In this document: piece after piece, positions 35,629 through 45,584 of the stretch
Numbering within the stretch: position 1 is the first letter of the stretch
Layout: every line of letters starts with the position of its first letter
From: Sodalis glossinidius str. 'morsitans'
GTDB lineage: Bacteria > Pseudomonadota > Gammaproteobacteria > Enterobacterales > Enterobacteriaceae
Reading direction: 5' to 3'
DNA: 64,000 nt
Assembly (NCBI RefSeq): GCF_000010085.1
Contig: NC_007712.1
Span: forward strand, 3,906,001 to 3,970,000
Notes under the pieces: model-generated
Databases searched by the model: none
What the model saw: the letters and a program-made list of their open reading frames with translations, nothing else
What the model was told of the DNA's origin: nothing
Program-made: the position numbers and the translations under genes

Positions 35629-36471
35629 TTATTTCTGCTGCGCGCCCGCGTCCGGGGACTGACCGGCATCGGCGTCGCCGGCGGCCGGGGCGGCCGGGGC
35701 CGGTTTGATGTCCAGCAGTTCCACATCAAACACCAGCGTCGAGTTGGCCGGGATACCGGGAACGCTGGTCTTGCCGTAAGCCTGCTCCGGCGGGATAACC
35801 AGCTGTATTTTCCCGCCTTTCTTAATGTGTTTCAGCCCTTCGGTCCAGCCAGGAATAACGCCGTCCAGGCGGAAGGACAGAGGCTCGCCGCGCTTGTAGG
35901 AATTATCGAATTCCGTCCCGTCGACCAGGGTGCCTTTATAGTTCACCACGACGGTATCGCTATCGGTCGGCGCGTTGCCGGTGCCGGCCTTATCCACTTT
36001 ATACAGGACGCCGTTGGCGGTTTTCTTCACGCCCTTTTCGTTGACGTAGTCGACGCGGTATTTGTCGCCTTTGGCGGCGTTGTCCTTGGCCTCCTGCTCC
36101 ATTTTGGTTTGGGCGGCCTGCTTCACGCGCGCTTCAAAGCTTTGCAGCGTGGCTTCAATTTCCTGATCGGACAGCTTGCTGCTGTTGGCGAAAGCGTCCT
36201 GAACGCCGGTGATCAGCTGATCTTTACTCAGCTTGATACCCAGCTTCTCCTGCTCTTTCAGCGAATTATCCATGTAACGTCCCAGGGAGGCGCCCAGGGC
36301 ATAGGCGGCCTGATCTTCGCTGCTTTTGAATTTGTCCGAGGTGACGCTGGCGGGTGCTGCGGTCGCCAGCGGGGTAGCACTAGGCGCCGCATCGGCGGCC
36401 AGGGCGTTGCTCGTGTTAAAGGCAAATGCCATAGTAGAGGCCAGCAGCGATACTTTAATCAATGATTTCAT
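35629..36471 (-). CDS. fkpA: Periplasmic FKBP-type peptidyl-prolyl isomerase FkpA
   Basis: Periplasmic chaperone and prolyl isomerase. The ATG at 36471 (MKSLIKVSLLASTMAFAFNT) starts a signal peptide cleaved near NALAADA. An N-terminal dimerisation domain (about 45-145) precedes the FKBP domain (about 150-255) with VVVNYKGTLVDGTEFDNSYK and GVIPGWTEGLKHI. A Pro/Ala/Asp-rich tail follows. 280 residues against 270 in E. coli. Intact. Confidence 0.96.
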   Translation of the reverse strand: MKSLIKVSLLASTMAFAFNTSNALAADAAPSATPLATAAPASVTSDKFKSSEDQAAYALGASLGRYMDNSLKEQEKLGIKLSKDQLITGVQDAFANSSKLSDQEIEATLQSFEARVKQAAQTKMEQEAKDNAAKGDKYRVDYVNEKGVKKTANGVLYKVDKAGTGNAPTDSDTVVVNYKGTLVDGTEFDNSYKRGEPLSFRLDGVIPGWTEGLKHIKKGGKIQLVIPPEQAYGKTSVPGIPANSTLVFDVELLDIKPAPAAPAAGDADAGQSPDAGAQQK

Positions 36472-36794
36472 AAATCTCCATTTTCCTGGGTAAGCGGTCC
36501 CGAGGGTCGATAGCAAAGTCAGGCAAATACTATAGCTGTAAGCATAAACACAACACAATCGCTATGCCGGTTGCTTAACCCTTTCTGGGGCTTTTTTTAC
36601 AACAAGAAGTTTCCTGATAATGCAATTTCATTGCGGCCTGGTTTGATATCGCCGCCTAATGATGACCTTTGTGCGGGCGATCTTCGTAAAGCAAGGTAGA
36701 ATCTACTGAGATTGCCCGCGCGAAGCAAACCGCGGAATGGGAACGGTGCGACACCGGTTTCATTGGTCTTGATCGGTACCGAGAGGGGAATAGG
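36472..36794. other. Divergent fkpA-slyX intergenic region
   Basis: 323 bp holding the promoters of both genes. In E. coli fkpA is partly driven by sigma E; a GGAAACTT lies on the minus strand near 36610 with no good partner at the right distance, so I do not claim a site. AGGGGAATAGG precedes slyX. Confidence 0.4.
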
Positions 36795-37013
36795 ATGGAA
36801 CTATCGCAGCTGGAACAGCGTCTGGAAGTGTTAGAGGGACGGGTTGCTTTCCAGGAAGTCACGATTGAGGAACTGAATCAGACGGTGGTGGCCCACCAGC
36901 GCGATATCAGCCGACTACAGGAGCAATTGCGCCTGCTGTCGGACAAATTGCGCGAGCAGAACACCTCAATCATCGCCTCGCAAAGCGAGGAAACGCCCCC
37001 GCCCCATTACTGA
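36795..37013 (+). CDS. slyX: SlyX family protein
   Basis: 72-residue coiled-coil protein of unknown role. Heptads run through [20 protein letters not shown] and the next 25 residues, and the end PPPHY is typical of SlyX. Convergent with slyD, as in E. coli. Confidence 0.93.
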
Positions 37014-37037
37014 GCGGGTGAGGCCGGGGCCCGCTCA
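37011..37037. terminator. Hairpin between convergent slyX and slyD
   Basis: TGAGCGGG (37011-37018) and CCCGCTCA (37030-37037) form an 8-bp stem starting at the slyX stop. No T tract follows, so termination strength is doubtful. Confidence 0.4.
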
Positions 37038-37055
37038 GGGTCCCGAACCCCATGC

Positions 37056-37574
37056 TTAGTGACCGCAGCAGCAGCCATCACCGTGGTCATGGTCGTGATC
37101 ATGGCCGTGCGCACCATGGACATGGCCGCGGGCCAGCTCTTCCGCGGTGGCTTCGCGAATGGCGATGACTTCCACATGAAAGTTGAGGTTCTGGCCAGCC
37201 AGCATAGGATTACCGTCAACCACGACATGATCGCCATCGATTTCAGTAATTTCGACCGGTACCTGATCCTGATCCGTTTCGGCAAGGAAACGCATTCCCA
37301 CTTCCAGTTCGTCGACGCCCATGAATACATCTTTGGGTACGCGCTGCACCAGATTTTCATCGTAAGGGCCGTAAGCATCATTGGCTTCGATGCTGATATC
37401 GAAGATGTCTCCCGCACCGCGATCATCCAGCGCTTTTTCCAGCTCAGAAATCAGCGAGCCGTGGCCATGGAGGTACTCCAACGGTGCGCTCACCGGGGAT
37501 TCATCGACCAACACACCGTCTTCTGTTCTCAACTGGTAGGCCAGACTGACCACCCGATCTTTTGCTACTTTCAT
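37056..37574 (-). CDS. slyD: FKBP-type prolyl isomerase and metallochaperone SlyD
   Basis: Cytoplasmic prolyl isomerase, chaperone and nickel carrier. The ATG at 37574 (MKVAKDRVVSLAYQLRTEDG) gives 172 residues. The FKBP domain is split by the IF chaperone insert (about 70-120). The metal-binding tail GHVHGAHGHDHDHDHGDGCC is kept but shorter than in E. coli (196 residues in all). Confidence 0.96.
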   Translation of the reverse strand: MKVAKDRVVSLAYQLRTEDGVLVDESPVSAPLEYLHGHGSLISELEKALDDRGAGDIFDISIEANDAYGPYDENLVQRVPKDVFMGVDELEVGMRFLAETDQDQVPVEITEIDGDHVVVDGNPMLAGQNLNFHVEVIAIREATAEELARGHVHGAHGHDHDHDHGDGCCCGH

Positions 37575-37667
37575 GCTCTCTCCCACCATTGGAAACTCAT
37601 TTGGCGCTGATTCTAACTAAAAACCGCACGTATGTACGCTTTAGCCGTAAAAAAGCTGCTAATAACA

Positions 37668-37871
37668 TTACTCCGGATGAAAAATACCAATAATGTTTTC
37701 TTTATCCGGTCGTTTTGCGCTAATCATGTCGTCGTCCTGCCCCTGGGTATAGCCGCACTTGACGCAAGCCACCCGATAGCTATTATCCTCACGCCATACC
37801 GCCAGCGTATCAGCGCTGTGGCAGACGGGACAGGTGGCGCCGGCGATGAAGCGTTTACGCTTTGCTGTCAT
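37668..37871 (-). CDS. yheV: YheV zinc-ribbon-like protein
   Basis: Conserved 67-residue protein of unknown function with two C-x2-C pairs (ATCPVCHSAD and VACVKCGYTQ), which suggests zinc binding, and the family tail IIGIFHPE. I chose the ATG at 37871 (MTAKRKRFIAG); an in-frame start at 37895 falls within the kefB end. Overlaps kefB as in E. coli. Confidence 0.88.
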   Translation of the reverse strand: MTAKRKRFIAGATCPVCHSADTLAVWREDNSYRVACVKCGYTQGQDDDMISAKRPDKENIIGIFHPE

Positions 37872-39600
37872 AGGGTCGTTCTCCCTGTTGATCATCCTCG
37901 CCCCAGCCGTCGAGCAGCCGCTGCTCCTGTTGCATCTCGCGCTGGAAAATGTCTTCCAGTTCGCGCCGCGCTTCCTTTACACGCGAACTGTGCCCCCCTC
38001 CTCCTGGGGCATCAACTCACGCAGCATGCGCATATCCAGCCGGCGGAAATGCTGCTGCGCCCGGTAGGCCTGATGTGGATGCATACCTAACGATTGCAGC
38101 ACCTTGCGCCCCAGCTCCAAAGCGCTGGAGAACGTTTCCCTTGAAAATCGCGACACGCCGACCTGCAGTAGCTCATGCGCTTCGACACGCCCGCGCGCCA
38201 AAATCTGCAACTGGGGAAAATGCTGCTGGCACAGGCGGATGATGGCCATATTATCTTCAGGCGTATTGGCCGCAACGACGATCGTTCTGGCCTTCTCCGC
38301 TCCCGCCGCCCGCAACAGCTCCAGTTCGGTGGCATCGCCGTAATACACTTTATAACCATAGCCGCGCATCAAGCTGACCACGCTGATATCACGCTCAAGC
38401 ACCGTAATACGGGTTTTATTTGCCATCAGCAGGCGACCTATCACCTGACCGAAACGGCCGAAGCCGACAATGATAACCTGCGGGTCATCGTCGTTGACGA
38501 AGGGTTTTTCATCGTTTTCTTCTACTGCATTATAACGCCGGACCAGGATACGATCGATCAATTGCATCAATATCGGGGTGGTGATCATCGACAAGGTGAC
38601 GATCACCAGCAATAACGATAATTGATCGCCGGTGAGGATTTTCTGCACCGAGGCCGCCGAGAACAAAACGAAGGCAAATTCCCCGCCCTGGCTCAGTACG
38701 CCGGCGAATTGCAGCCGGACCGAACGTTTCAGCCCCGACAGGCGCGCCAGGATATACAACACCGTTCCCTTGATGGCCACCAGGATGGCGACGCCGGCCA
38801 GCACTGTCAGGACGTGCACATACAGGATCCCCAGGTTCAGCGCCATGCCGACCGAGATAAAAAACAATCCCAGCAGCAGCCCCTTGAACGGCTCAATAGC
38901 GATCTCGAATTCATGGCGGTACTCGCTTTCAGCCAGCAGCACGCCGGCGATAAAGGTGCCAAGGGCCATCGACAGGCCACGCAAATCCATGAATAACGCG
39001 GCACCCAGCACCAACAGCAGGCTGGCGGCGGTAAGCACCTCGTGCACGTTCACCGAGGCGATATAGCGAAACAGCGACCGCAGTAGGAAGCGCCCGCCGA
39101 CCAGCATTCCAAAGAATGCCGCCAGTTTAATGCTGATCTTCATCCAATCGCCGTGCCCGCCGGCGCAGCCTGCGAGAAAGGGAATCAGAGACAGTGCCGG
39201 GATCACCGCCATATCCTGAAACAGTAACACCGAAAACCCCAATTGGCCGCCCTCATTGCGGTTCATGCCTTTGTCGCGCATCAACTGCAGCGCAATGGCG
39301 GTAGAGGACATGGCGATGCCAATGCCGCCGATAAGCGCCGCCTGCCAGCGCATACCGGTAAAGGTAAGCGCGGCACCCAGCAGCACCGCGGTGATGGCTA
39401 CCTGCGCGGCGCCGACGCCGAATATCGAGTGCCGCAGGTGCCAGAGCTTGGCGGGGTTCAGCTCCAGGCCGATGATGAACATCAAGAACACCACCCCCAG
39501 CTCCGAGAAATGCAGTATCTCATCGACATCGCGAATAAAGCCCAGGCCCCAGGGGTCGATGGCGATGCCGGCGGCCAGATAGCCCAGCACTGCGCCGATG
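37855..39600 (-). pseudogene. kefB: Glutathione-regulated potassium efflux antiporter KefB, N-terminal deletion and C-terminal frameshift
   Basis: KefB is a K+/H+ antiporter opened by glutathione adducts. From IGAVLGYLAAGIAIDPWGLG at 39598 the frame is open for over 530 codons through the exchanger helices (GLSMALGTFIAGVLLAESEY) and the RCK domain (VIIVGFGRFGQVIGRLLMAN). The first about 33 residues, including the first helix, are missing because a deletion fuses the gene to kefG. At a run of six C (37993-37998) the frame shifts, and the tail RRELEDIFQREMQQEQRLLD continues one frame over to a TAA at 37855. A GTG at 39588 could start a shortened protein, but function is unlikely. Confidence 0.85.
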
Positions 39601-40035
39601 CATGCGGCACAGTGCTGCGGTCAGAGCGAAAAGACGCAGGATATCTGTCTCTCCACCCCTAACGCGCCGCGGGTCTGATAGGCGCTCTCGGCATCGCCGG
39701 TGGTGATAACCGACCGCCAATGTTTGCCGGCCAGCGCGTTGCCGCCGACGCCGCTGGCGAAGCCGCGGGTCAGCACGCGATCCAGCCACTCCTTGAGCAA
39801 TCCCGGGCAGCTGTAAGTGTATAACGGGTGTTGGAACACGATTACCTGGTGATCACGCAGTAGCTGCTGTTCGTGAGGTATATCGATAAAAAAATCCGGA
39901 TAATGCGCATACAGATTCATGTACGGTGACATGATTGAGCGTTGCCGCGACCTTGAGTAACACCTGGTTCGCCACCGAATCCTGGGCATCAGGATGCGCG
40001 TAAAACAGCAAAACTTTGGGCGGCTCAGCGATCAA
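39601..40035 (-). pseudogene. kefG: KefB ancillary quinone reductase KefG, frameshifted and 3'-truncated
   Basis: KefG is a flavodoxin-like subunit needed for full KefB activity. The ATG at 40035 gives MIAEPPKVLLFYAHPDAQDS and on to HVTVH. The frame shifts near 39915-39925 into YAHYPDFFIDIPHEQQLLRD and KEWLDRVLTRGFASGVGGNA. A second shift near 39650 leads to LTAALCRMH, where the gene ends abruptly at the deletion joint with kefB. About 45 C-terminal residues are gone. Confidence 0.87.
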
Positions 40036-40162
40036 TTCCCCTCTAAAGCGTCGTCAGGCAGCAGGATTTCCGCTACTATGCTTCGCAACGTAAACATCAG
40101 GACGCGATATCCTGTTTAACATTCAACTATGTCAATTTAACATACCTTAACTACGGCGCTTT

Positions 40163-42082
40163 ATGATCGTTTTCTCCTCGTTGCAAATTCGTCGCGGTAC
40201 CCTCGTACTGTTGGACAACGCCACCGCTACGGTCAATCCGGGGCAAAAAGTCGGGCTGGTCGGCAAAAACGGCTGTGGCAAATCCACGCTGCTCTCGCTT
40301 CTGAAAAAAGAGCTCAGCGCCGACGCCGGCAGCGTTAACCTGCCCGCGAATTGGGCGATGGCCTGGGTCAATCAGGAAACCACCGCGCTGGACGTGCCGG
40401 CATTGGAGTATGTTATCGATGGCGACCGGGAATATCGTCAGCTTGAATCTGAATTACTTATTGCCAATGAAAAAAATGACGGACATGCCATCGCCACGCT
40501 ACACGGTAAACTGGACACGATAGACGCCTGGACGATTCGCGCCCGCGCCGCCAGCCTATTGAGCGGTCTCGGCTTCAGCCAACCGCAGCTGACGCAGCCG
40601 GTACGGGCATTCTCCGGCGGATGGCGTATGCGTCTGAATCTGGCGCAGGCCCTGATATGCCGCTCCGACCTGCTGCTGCTGGACGAACCCACCAACCATC
40701 TGGATTTGGATGCGATCATCTGGCTGGAAAAGTGGCTGAGAAATTACCCCGGCACGCTTATCCTGATTTCCCACGACCGGGATTTCCTTGACCCTATCAT
40801 TAACCGGGTCTTGCATATCGAGCAACAGACCCTGAATGAGTACGCCGGCAACTATTCATCGTTTGAGCTACAGCGCGCGACCAAACTGGCTCAGCAACAG
40901 TCGCTCTACCAGCACCAGCAGGAAAAAGTGGCTCATTTGCAGCACTACATCGACAGATTTCGCGCCAAAGCGACCAAGGCCAAGCAGGCGCAAAGCCGCA
41001 TCAAGATGCTGGAACGGATGGAACTCATCGCGCCGGCCCATGTGGATAATCCCTTCCAGTTCAGTTTTCGCGCGCCGGAGAATTTGCTAAATCCCCTGCT
41101 GGCGATGGAGAAGGTCAGCGCCGGCTATGGCGATAACCTGATTTTACACTTTATTAAGCTTAACTTGGTACCCGGTTCACGCATCGGTCTGCTGGGGCGC
41201 AACGGCGCCGGTAAATCGACGCTTATCAAGCTGCTGGCCGGAACCCTGGCGCCGCAGTCAGGGACGCTGTCGCTGGCAAAAGGCATTAAGCTTGGCTACT
41301 TTGCCCAGCACCAGTTGGAGTTCTTGCGCGCCGATGAGACGCCGCTGCAGCACCTCAGCCGGCTGGCGCCGAAGGCGTATGAGCAGTCGCTGCGCGATTT
41401 TCTGGGCGGCTTCGGTTTCCAGGGCGACCAAGTGACGGAGCAGACGGCGCGTTTTTCCGGCGGCGAGAAAGCGCGGCTGGTGTTGGCATTAATTGTCTGG
41501 CAGCGTCCTAATCTGCTGCTGCTTGATGAACCCACCAACCATCTGGATCTGGACATGCGTCAGGCGCTGACCGAAGCGCTGATCGACTTCGACGGCGCGC
41601 TGGTTGTGGTGTCCCACGATCGCCATCTGCTGCGTTCCACCACTGACGAATTTTATCTGGTGCATGATAGTCAGGTCGCGCCCTTCGATGGCGATCTGGA
41701 GGATTATCAGCAGTGGCTGGCGGAACAACAGCGGCCGCGCGGGCAAAATAACGATACGGACGCCCCACCTGCCACCGTGAACACGGCACAGACGCGCAAA
41801 GATCAGAAACGGCGCGAGGCGGAATTCCGCAAAGAGACCCAACCGCTGCGTCAGGCCATCGGTCGCTATGAGCAACAACTGGCTTCGCTGGGGGCGGAAC
41901 TGGCCGAGGTCGAAGGCCAGCTTGGCGACAGCACACTGTACGACAACGCGCGCAAAAGCGAGCTAAACGACTGCCTGCAGCGACAAGGTAAACTCAAATC
42001 GGCGCTGGAGGAGGCAGAGCTGGGCTGGCTGGAAGCGCAGGAACAATTGGAGGCGCTGACAAAGGCGTTCGACGCAGAGTAG
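40163..42082 (+). CDS. yheS: ABC-F family ATPase YheS
   Basis: Soluble protein with two ABC domains and no membrane part; ABC-F members act on the ribosome to modulate translation. 639 residues. Domain 1 has GKNGCGKSTLL (about 34), signature SGGWRMRL and Walker B LLLLDEPTNHLDLDA. Domain 2 has GRNGAGKSTLI (about 347), SGGEKARL and LLLLDEPTNHLDLDM. A P-site tRNA-interaction linker lies between (about 235-300). The C-terminal 110 residues form a coiled coil. Divergent from kefG. Intact. Confidence 0.96.
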   Translation: MIVFSSLQIRRGTLVLLDNATATVNPGQKVGLVGKNGCGKSTLLSLLKKELSADAGSVNLPANWAMAWVNQETTALDVPALEYVIDGDREYRQLESELLIANEKNDGHAIATLHGKLDTIDAWTIRARAASLLSGLGFSQPQLTQPVRAFSGGWRMRLNLAQALICRSDLLLLDEPTNHLDLDAIIWLEKWLRNYPGTLILISHDRDFLDPIINRVLHIEQQTLNEYAGNYSSFELQRATKLAQQQSLYQHQQEKVAHLQHYIDRFRAKATKAKQAQSRIKMLERMELIAPAHVDNPFQFSFRAPENLLNPLLAMEKVSAGYGDNLILHFIKLNLVPGSRIGLLGRNGAGKSTLIKLLAGTLAPQSGTLSLAKGIKLGYFAQHQLEFLRADETPLQHLSRLAPKAYEQSLRDFLGGFGFQGDQVTEQTARFSGGEKARLVLALIVWQRPNLLLLDEPTNHLDLDMRQALTEALIDFDGALVVVSHDRHLLRSTTDEFYLVHDSQVAPFDGDLEDYQQWLAEQQRPRGQNNDTDAPPATVNTAQTRKDQKRREAEFRKETQPLRQAIGRYEQQLASLGAELAEVEGQLGDSTLYDNARKSELNDCLQRQGKLKSALEEAELGWLEAQEQLEALTKAFDAE

Positions 42083-42206
42083 CCGCACTCAACACCAAAG
42101 CGACGATAGGCAGAGCGCTTCAGTGGCAGCGCACGCACCGTGCGCAGCGCCTGAAAGTAGCGAGCAAACCTCGCGCGGGGCCAGAGGGGTAACGCGCAGA
42201 CCGCGC

Positions 42207-42793
42207 TTAACGCCAAATCAGCACGACACAGGCGGCGGTCAGCAGCCCCATGGCCAGATTGAATAGCGTCCAGGCACGCCGGCTTTTCAGCAGCGGCCAA
42301 TCACCGTGCCAAAGGCCAGCCAGATGGCGCCCGAGACAATATTGACGGCGGCGATACCGATGCTTATCGCCATCACCGAACCCGCGTACGCTTCCCCGGC
42401 CAGGCTAAAGCTGGCCACCGCGCCCAGGGCCATCAGCCACGCCTTCGGATTGAGAAACTGTAGCAGGCCGCCCTGATAAAATGGCACCGGCTGCAGCGGC
42501 GCCGTATCGGTATCCAGCTTTTCATAAACGGCGGTCGCGATTTTCCAACAAAGCCACAGCAAGTAGAGGCTGCCGGCCACTTTTAGCGTAGAATGCAGGG
42601 CGGGATAGAGCGTGATGAGGCTACCGACGCCGCAGGCCAGCAGCAGCATGCACTGCATGCCGAGCATCAGCGGCATGGAACGCCAAAAGCCGAAATGGGC
42701 GGCCGAGGCGGTAAGCAGCATATTATTTGGACCGGGAGTGATAGCGGCAACCCAGAGAAAACCCAGCATCGATAAAAACAGACCCAGCTCCAT
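42207..42793 (-). pseudogene. LysE/RhtB-family amino-acid exporter, frameshifted at the end
   Basis: The ATG at 42793 opens MELGLFLSMLGFLWVAAITP, with the family motif GPNNMLLTASAAHFGFWRSM, four further hydrophobic segments and NPKAWLMALGA. Near 42296 one base is missing and the frame stops at 42287. The lost end SRRAWTLFNLAMGLLTAACV and VVLIWR, the last helix, is readable in the next frame to a TAA at 42207. The frameshift is the only lesion. Substrate unknown. Confidence 0.82.
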
Positions 42794-42921
42794 ATATCCC
42801 GCACTATTGCTCCCGGCAATGACGTTTATGAAATTAACAGCGCGGTGCCGATTCGACAAGCGAATTGTCGGTGAATTTTCGTCGCGCCGCCGGCCCGCCA
42901 ACCACTGGAGAAATACCGATC

Positions 42922-43143
42922 ATGATCATTCCCTGGCAACAGATTGATCCCACCACGCTGTATAATTTGATCGAATCGTTTGTGCTGCGCGAAGGCACGG
43001 ATTATGGCTTACAGGAAAAAAGCCTGCAGCAAAAGGTCGCGGATGTGTTACGCCAGGTGCAATCCGGCGAAGCGGTGCTGGTGTGGTCGGAACTGCATGA
43101 AAGCATTAACATTATGCCGCGCGGCCAATATCGTCCCTATTAG
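42922..43143 (+). CDS. yheU: YheU family protein
   Basis: 73-residue conserved protein of unknown function (MIIPWQQIDPTTLYNLIESF; later GEAVLVWSELHESINIMPRG). The ATG at 42922 with GAGAAATACC upstream fits the family start better than the in-frame ATG at 42865. Lies before prkB, as in E. coli. Confidence 0.9.
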   Translation: MIIPWQQIDPTTLYNLIESFVLREGTDYGLQEKSLQQKVADVLRQVQSGEAVLVWSELHESINIMPRGQYRPY

Positions 43144-43263
43144 CGGCGCCGCCGGTGCGGTCAACCCCGCTCCCGGCTAACGCACGGCGGAAACGAGCAA
43201 GCCTCGCGGTGGCCCTGCGGTGCCAAACGTGATAACGATAACCTGCGCCCGACCGCACGTCAT

Positions 43264-44130
43264 TTGACAGAGGTTATCAACATTATTAGGGTCACCGGCT
43301 CCAGCGGCGCCGGTACCACCACCAGCCTGGCTTTTCGCAAAATCTTTCAGCAATTAACTATCCGCGCCGCGGAGCTGGAAGGCGACAGCTTTCACCACTT
43401 CACCCGGCCGGAAATGGATCTGGCTATTCGTAAAGCGCGTGATTTAGGCCGGCACGTGAGTTATTTCGGCCCGGATGCGAATAACTTCGACCTACTGGAG
43501 AGAACGTTTTACCATTATGGGGAAAGCGGGCGCGGACAAGCGCGTAAATACTTGCATACCTATGGCGAAGCGGTTCCCTATAATCAGGTACTTGGTACCT
43601 TTACCCCCTGGCAGCCACTGCCGGAGCCGACCGATGTTCTCTTTTACGAAGGGCTGCACGGCGGCGTCGTGACCGAACAAAATGATGTTGCGCGCCATGT
43701 GGATTTGCTGGTGGGCGTGGTGCCGATAGTCAACCTGGAGTGGATCCAAAAATTGGTGCGCGATACTAATGAACGTGGTCATTCACACGAAGCCGTTATG
43801 GATTCCGTGGTGCGCTCCATGGAAGATTACATCAATTTTATCACGCCGCAATTTTCCCGTACCCATATCAACTTTCAGCGGGTGCCGACGGTGGACACAT
43901 CCAATCCCTTTGCAGCTAAAGCGATTCCGTCATTGTACGAAAGTTTTGTCGTCATTCACTTCCGCGACCTGGACGACATCGACTTTCCCTATTTATTGGC
44001 CATGCTGCAGGGATGGTTTATTTCCAACATCAACACGCTGGTGGTGCCGGGTGGCAAAATGGGTCTGGCAATGGAATTGATTATGGCGCCGCTGGTCAAA
44101 CAATTGCTGGAAGGAAAACGAATTCGCTAA
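43264..44130 (+). CDS. prkB: Phosphoribulokinase-like protein PrkB (YhfF-region kinase)
   Basis: P-loop kinase of the phosphoribulokinase/uridine kinase fold. The real substrate in enterobacteria is not known, since these bacteria lack the Calvin cycle. 288 residues with the P-loop TGSSGAGTTTS (about 11-21), EGDSFHHFTRPEMD and FYEGLHGG. The only usable start seen is TTG at 43264 (TEVINIIRVTGSSGAG), with a poor ribosome binding site, and the first 8 residues differ from E. coli. A start-region lesion is possible. Confidence 0.86.
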   Translation: MTEVINIIRVTGSSGAGTTTSLAFRKIFQQLTIRAAELEGDSFHHFTRPEMDLAIRKARDLGRHVSYFGPDANNFDLLERTFYHYGESGRGQARKYLHTYGEAVPYNQVLGTFTPWQPLPEPTDVLFYEGLHGGVVTEQNDVARHVDLLVGVVPIVNLEWIQKLVRDTNERGHSHEAVMDSVVRSMEDYINFITPQFSRTHINFQRVPTVDTSNPFAAKAIPSLYESFVVIHFRDLDDIDFPYLLAMLQGWFISNINTLVVPGGKMGLAMELIMAPLVKQLLEGKRIR

Positions 44131-44176
44131 AGGGCAACGATGGCGTCCCCGTTGCAGGCGACGCCAATCCCTGTTC

Positions 44177-44584
44177 TCAGTCGAGATTACGCACCTCGAA
44201 GCTGTGCGTAATAGTGGCGGCTTTGCCCAACATCAGCGATACCGAACAGTACTTTTCCGCCGAAAGCGCGACCGCCCGCTCCACGATCTTGTCCGTCAGG
44301 TCGCGGCCGGTGACAACGAAATGCAGATTAATATGGGTAAACAGGCGCGGCGCTTCTTCGCGGCGGGTCGACGTCAGTTTGACCTCGCAGTCGCGCACGT
44401 CGGCGCGGCCCTTTTGCAGAATCGATACCACGTCAATAGCGCTACAGCCGCCGGCGGACATCAGCAGCATTTCCATCGGGCTGGGGGCCTTTTCGCCGCT
44501 GTTGCCATCCATGATAATCTGATGGCCCGAGGCGGATTCGCCGATAAATGACAGCCCTTCCACCCACTTCACTCGCGCTTGCAT
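44177..44584 (-). CDS. yhfA: OsmC-family protein YhfA
   Basis: Small OsmC/Ohr-fold protein of unknown physiological role; relatives reduce organic hydroperoxides with two Cys. 135 residues. The first Cys lies in MSAGGCSAIDVVSIL (about 47) and the second in EKYCSVSLML (about 112), both conserved. Divergent from crp as in E. coli. Intact. Confidence 0.92.
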   Translation of the reverse strand: MQARVKWVEGLSFIGESASGHQIIMDGNSGEKAPSPMEMLLMSAGGCSAIDVVSILQKGRADVRDCEVKLTSTRREEAPRLFTHINLHFVVTGRDLTDKIVERAVALSAEKYCSVSLMLGKAATITHSFEVRNLD

Positions 44585-44900
44585 AGCGTTAACTCCTGAT
44601 AAAATTCTTTATGAAAGACTACCTTTTTGCCGGCAAACTGGCAATGTAACCGCAGATGCATCATGCTGAAGCGAGACAATACAAGACAGCCTCTCAAAGC
44701 TATGCTAAAAACAAGGCAGGATCGAACTCACTGACAGTGAAAGAGCAAGAGAGCGATCGAAACGTCACCAACATTGGACCTGATAAGTTCCCTTTATAGG
44801 TTCCGTTTATGAACGGAATGACATCATAATAACACCTTACATTACAGGGAATACGTTGCTCCTGACACAGGACAGCGATGACAAAAGAGGATAACAGCGA
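44585..44900 (+). promoter_or_regulatory. crp upstream regulatory region
   Basis: 316 bp between divergent yhfA and crp. The segment GAAGCGAGACAATACAAGAC followed by CAAAGCTATGCTAAAA (about 44670-44708) closely resembles the E. coli crp promoter area, including its -10 region, and leaves a leader of about 190 nt. A clear CRP half-site pair was not identified by eye. Confidence 0.55.
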
Positions 44901-45533
44901 ATGGTTCTTGGCAAACCGCAAACAGACCCGACTCTCGAATGGTTCCTGTCTCATTGCCATATTCATAAGTATCCATCGAAGAGTACGTTGATTCACCAGG
45001 GTGAAAAGGCTGAAACGCTCTACTACATCGTCAAAGGCTCCGTCGCGGTGCTTATCAAGGATGAAGAGGGTAAGGAGATGATCCTTTCCTATCTTAATCA
45101 GGGCGATTTTATCGGCGAGCTGGGGTTGTTTGAAGAAGGGCAGGAGCGCAGCGCCTGGGTGCGGGCGAAAACGGCCTGTGAAGTGGCGGAAATCTCCTAT
45201 AAGAAATTTCGCCAGTTGATCCAGGTGAATCCCGACATCTTGATGCGTCTGTCTTCACAAATGGCCAGCCGCCTTCAGGTAACCTCAGAGAAAGTCGGCA
45301 ACCTGGCCTTCCTGGATGTGACCGGGCGAATCGCGCAAACATTGCTGAACCTGGCCAAGCAGCCGGACGCCATGACCCATCCGGACGGTATGCAAATCAA
45401 AATTACCCGGCAGGAAATCGGCCAGATTGTCGGCTGTTCACGGGAAACGGTCGGCCGTATTTTGAAAATGCTTGAGGATCAGAATCTCATCTCCGCCCAC
45501 GGAAAAACCATTGTCGTTTACGGTACCCGCTAA
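44901..45533 (+). CDS. crp: cAMP receptor protein
   Basis: Global cAMP-dependent activator. 210 residues, standard length, almost identical to E. coli. The cyclic-nucleotide pocket GELGLFEEGQERSAWVRAKT (about 72-91) is present. The helix-turn-helix ITRQEIGQIVGCSRETVGRI (about 166-185) includes the DNA-contacting Arg, Glu and Arg. Intact among broken genes, which implies continued use. Confidence 0.99.
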   Translation: MVLGKPQTDPTLEWFLSHCHIHKYPSKSTLIHQGEKAETLYYIVKGSVAVLIKDEEGKEMILSYLNQGDFIGELGLFEEGQERSAWVRAKTACEVAEISYKKFRQLIQVNPDILMRLSSQMASRLQVTSEKVGNLAFLDVTGRIAQTLLNLAKQPDAMTHPDGMQIKITRQEIGQIVGCSRETVGRILKMLEDQNLISAHGKTIVVYGTR

Positions 45534-45584
45534 TCTCTCTCACCACGGGCATGGTCAGGACGGCCACGCCCCTTTAGTTGACTT

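Noticed and set aside
36595..36640. Sigma E promoter for fkpA
   Set aside because: A GGAAACTT is present, but no acceptable -10 element stands at the right spacing.
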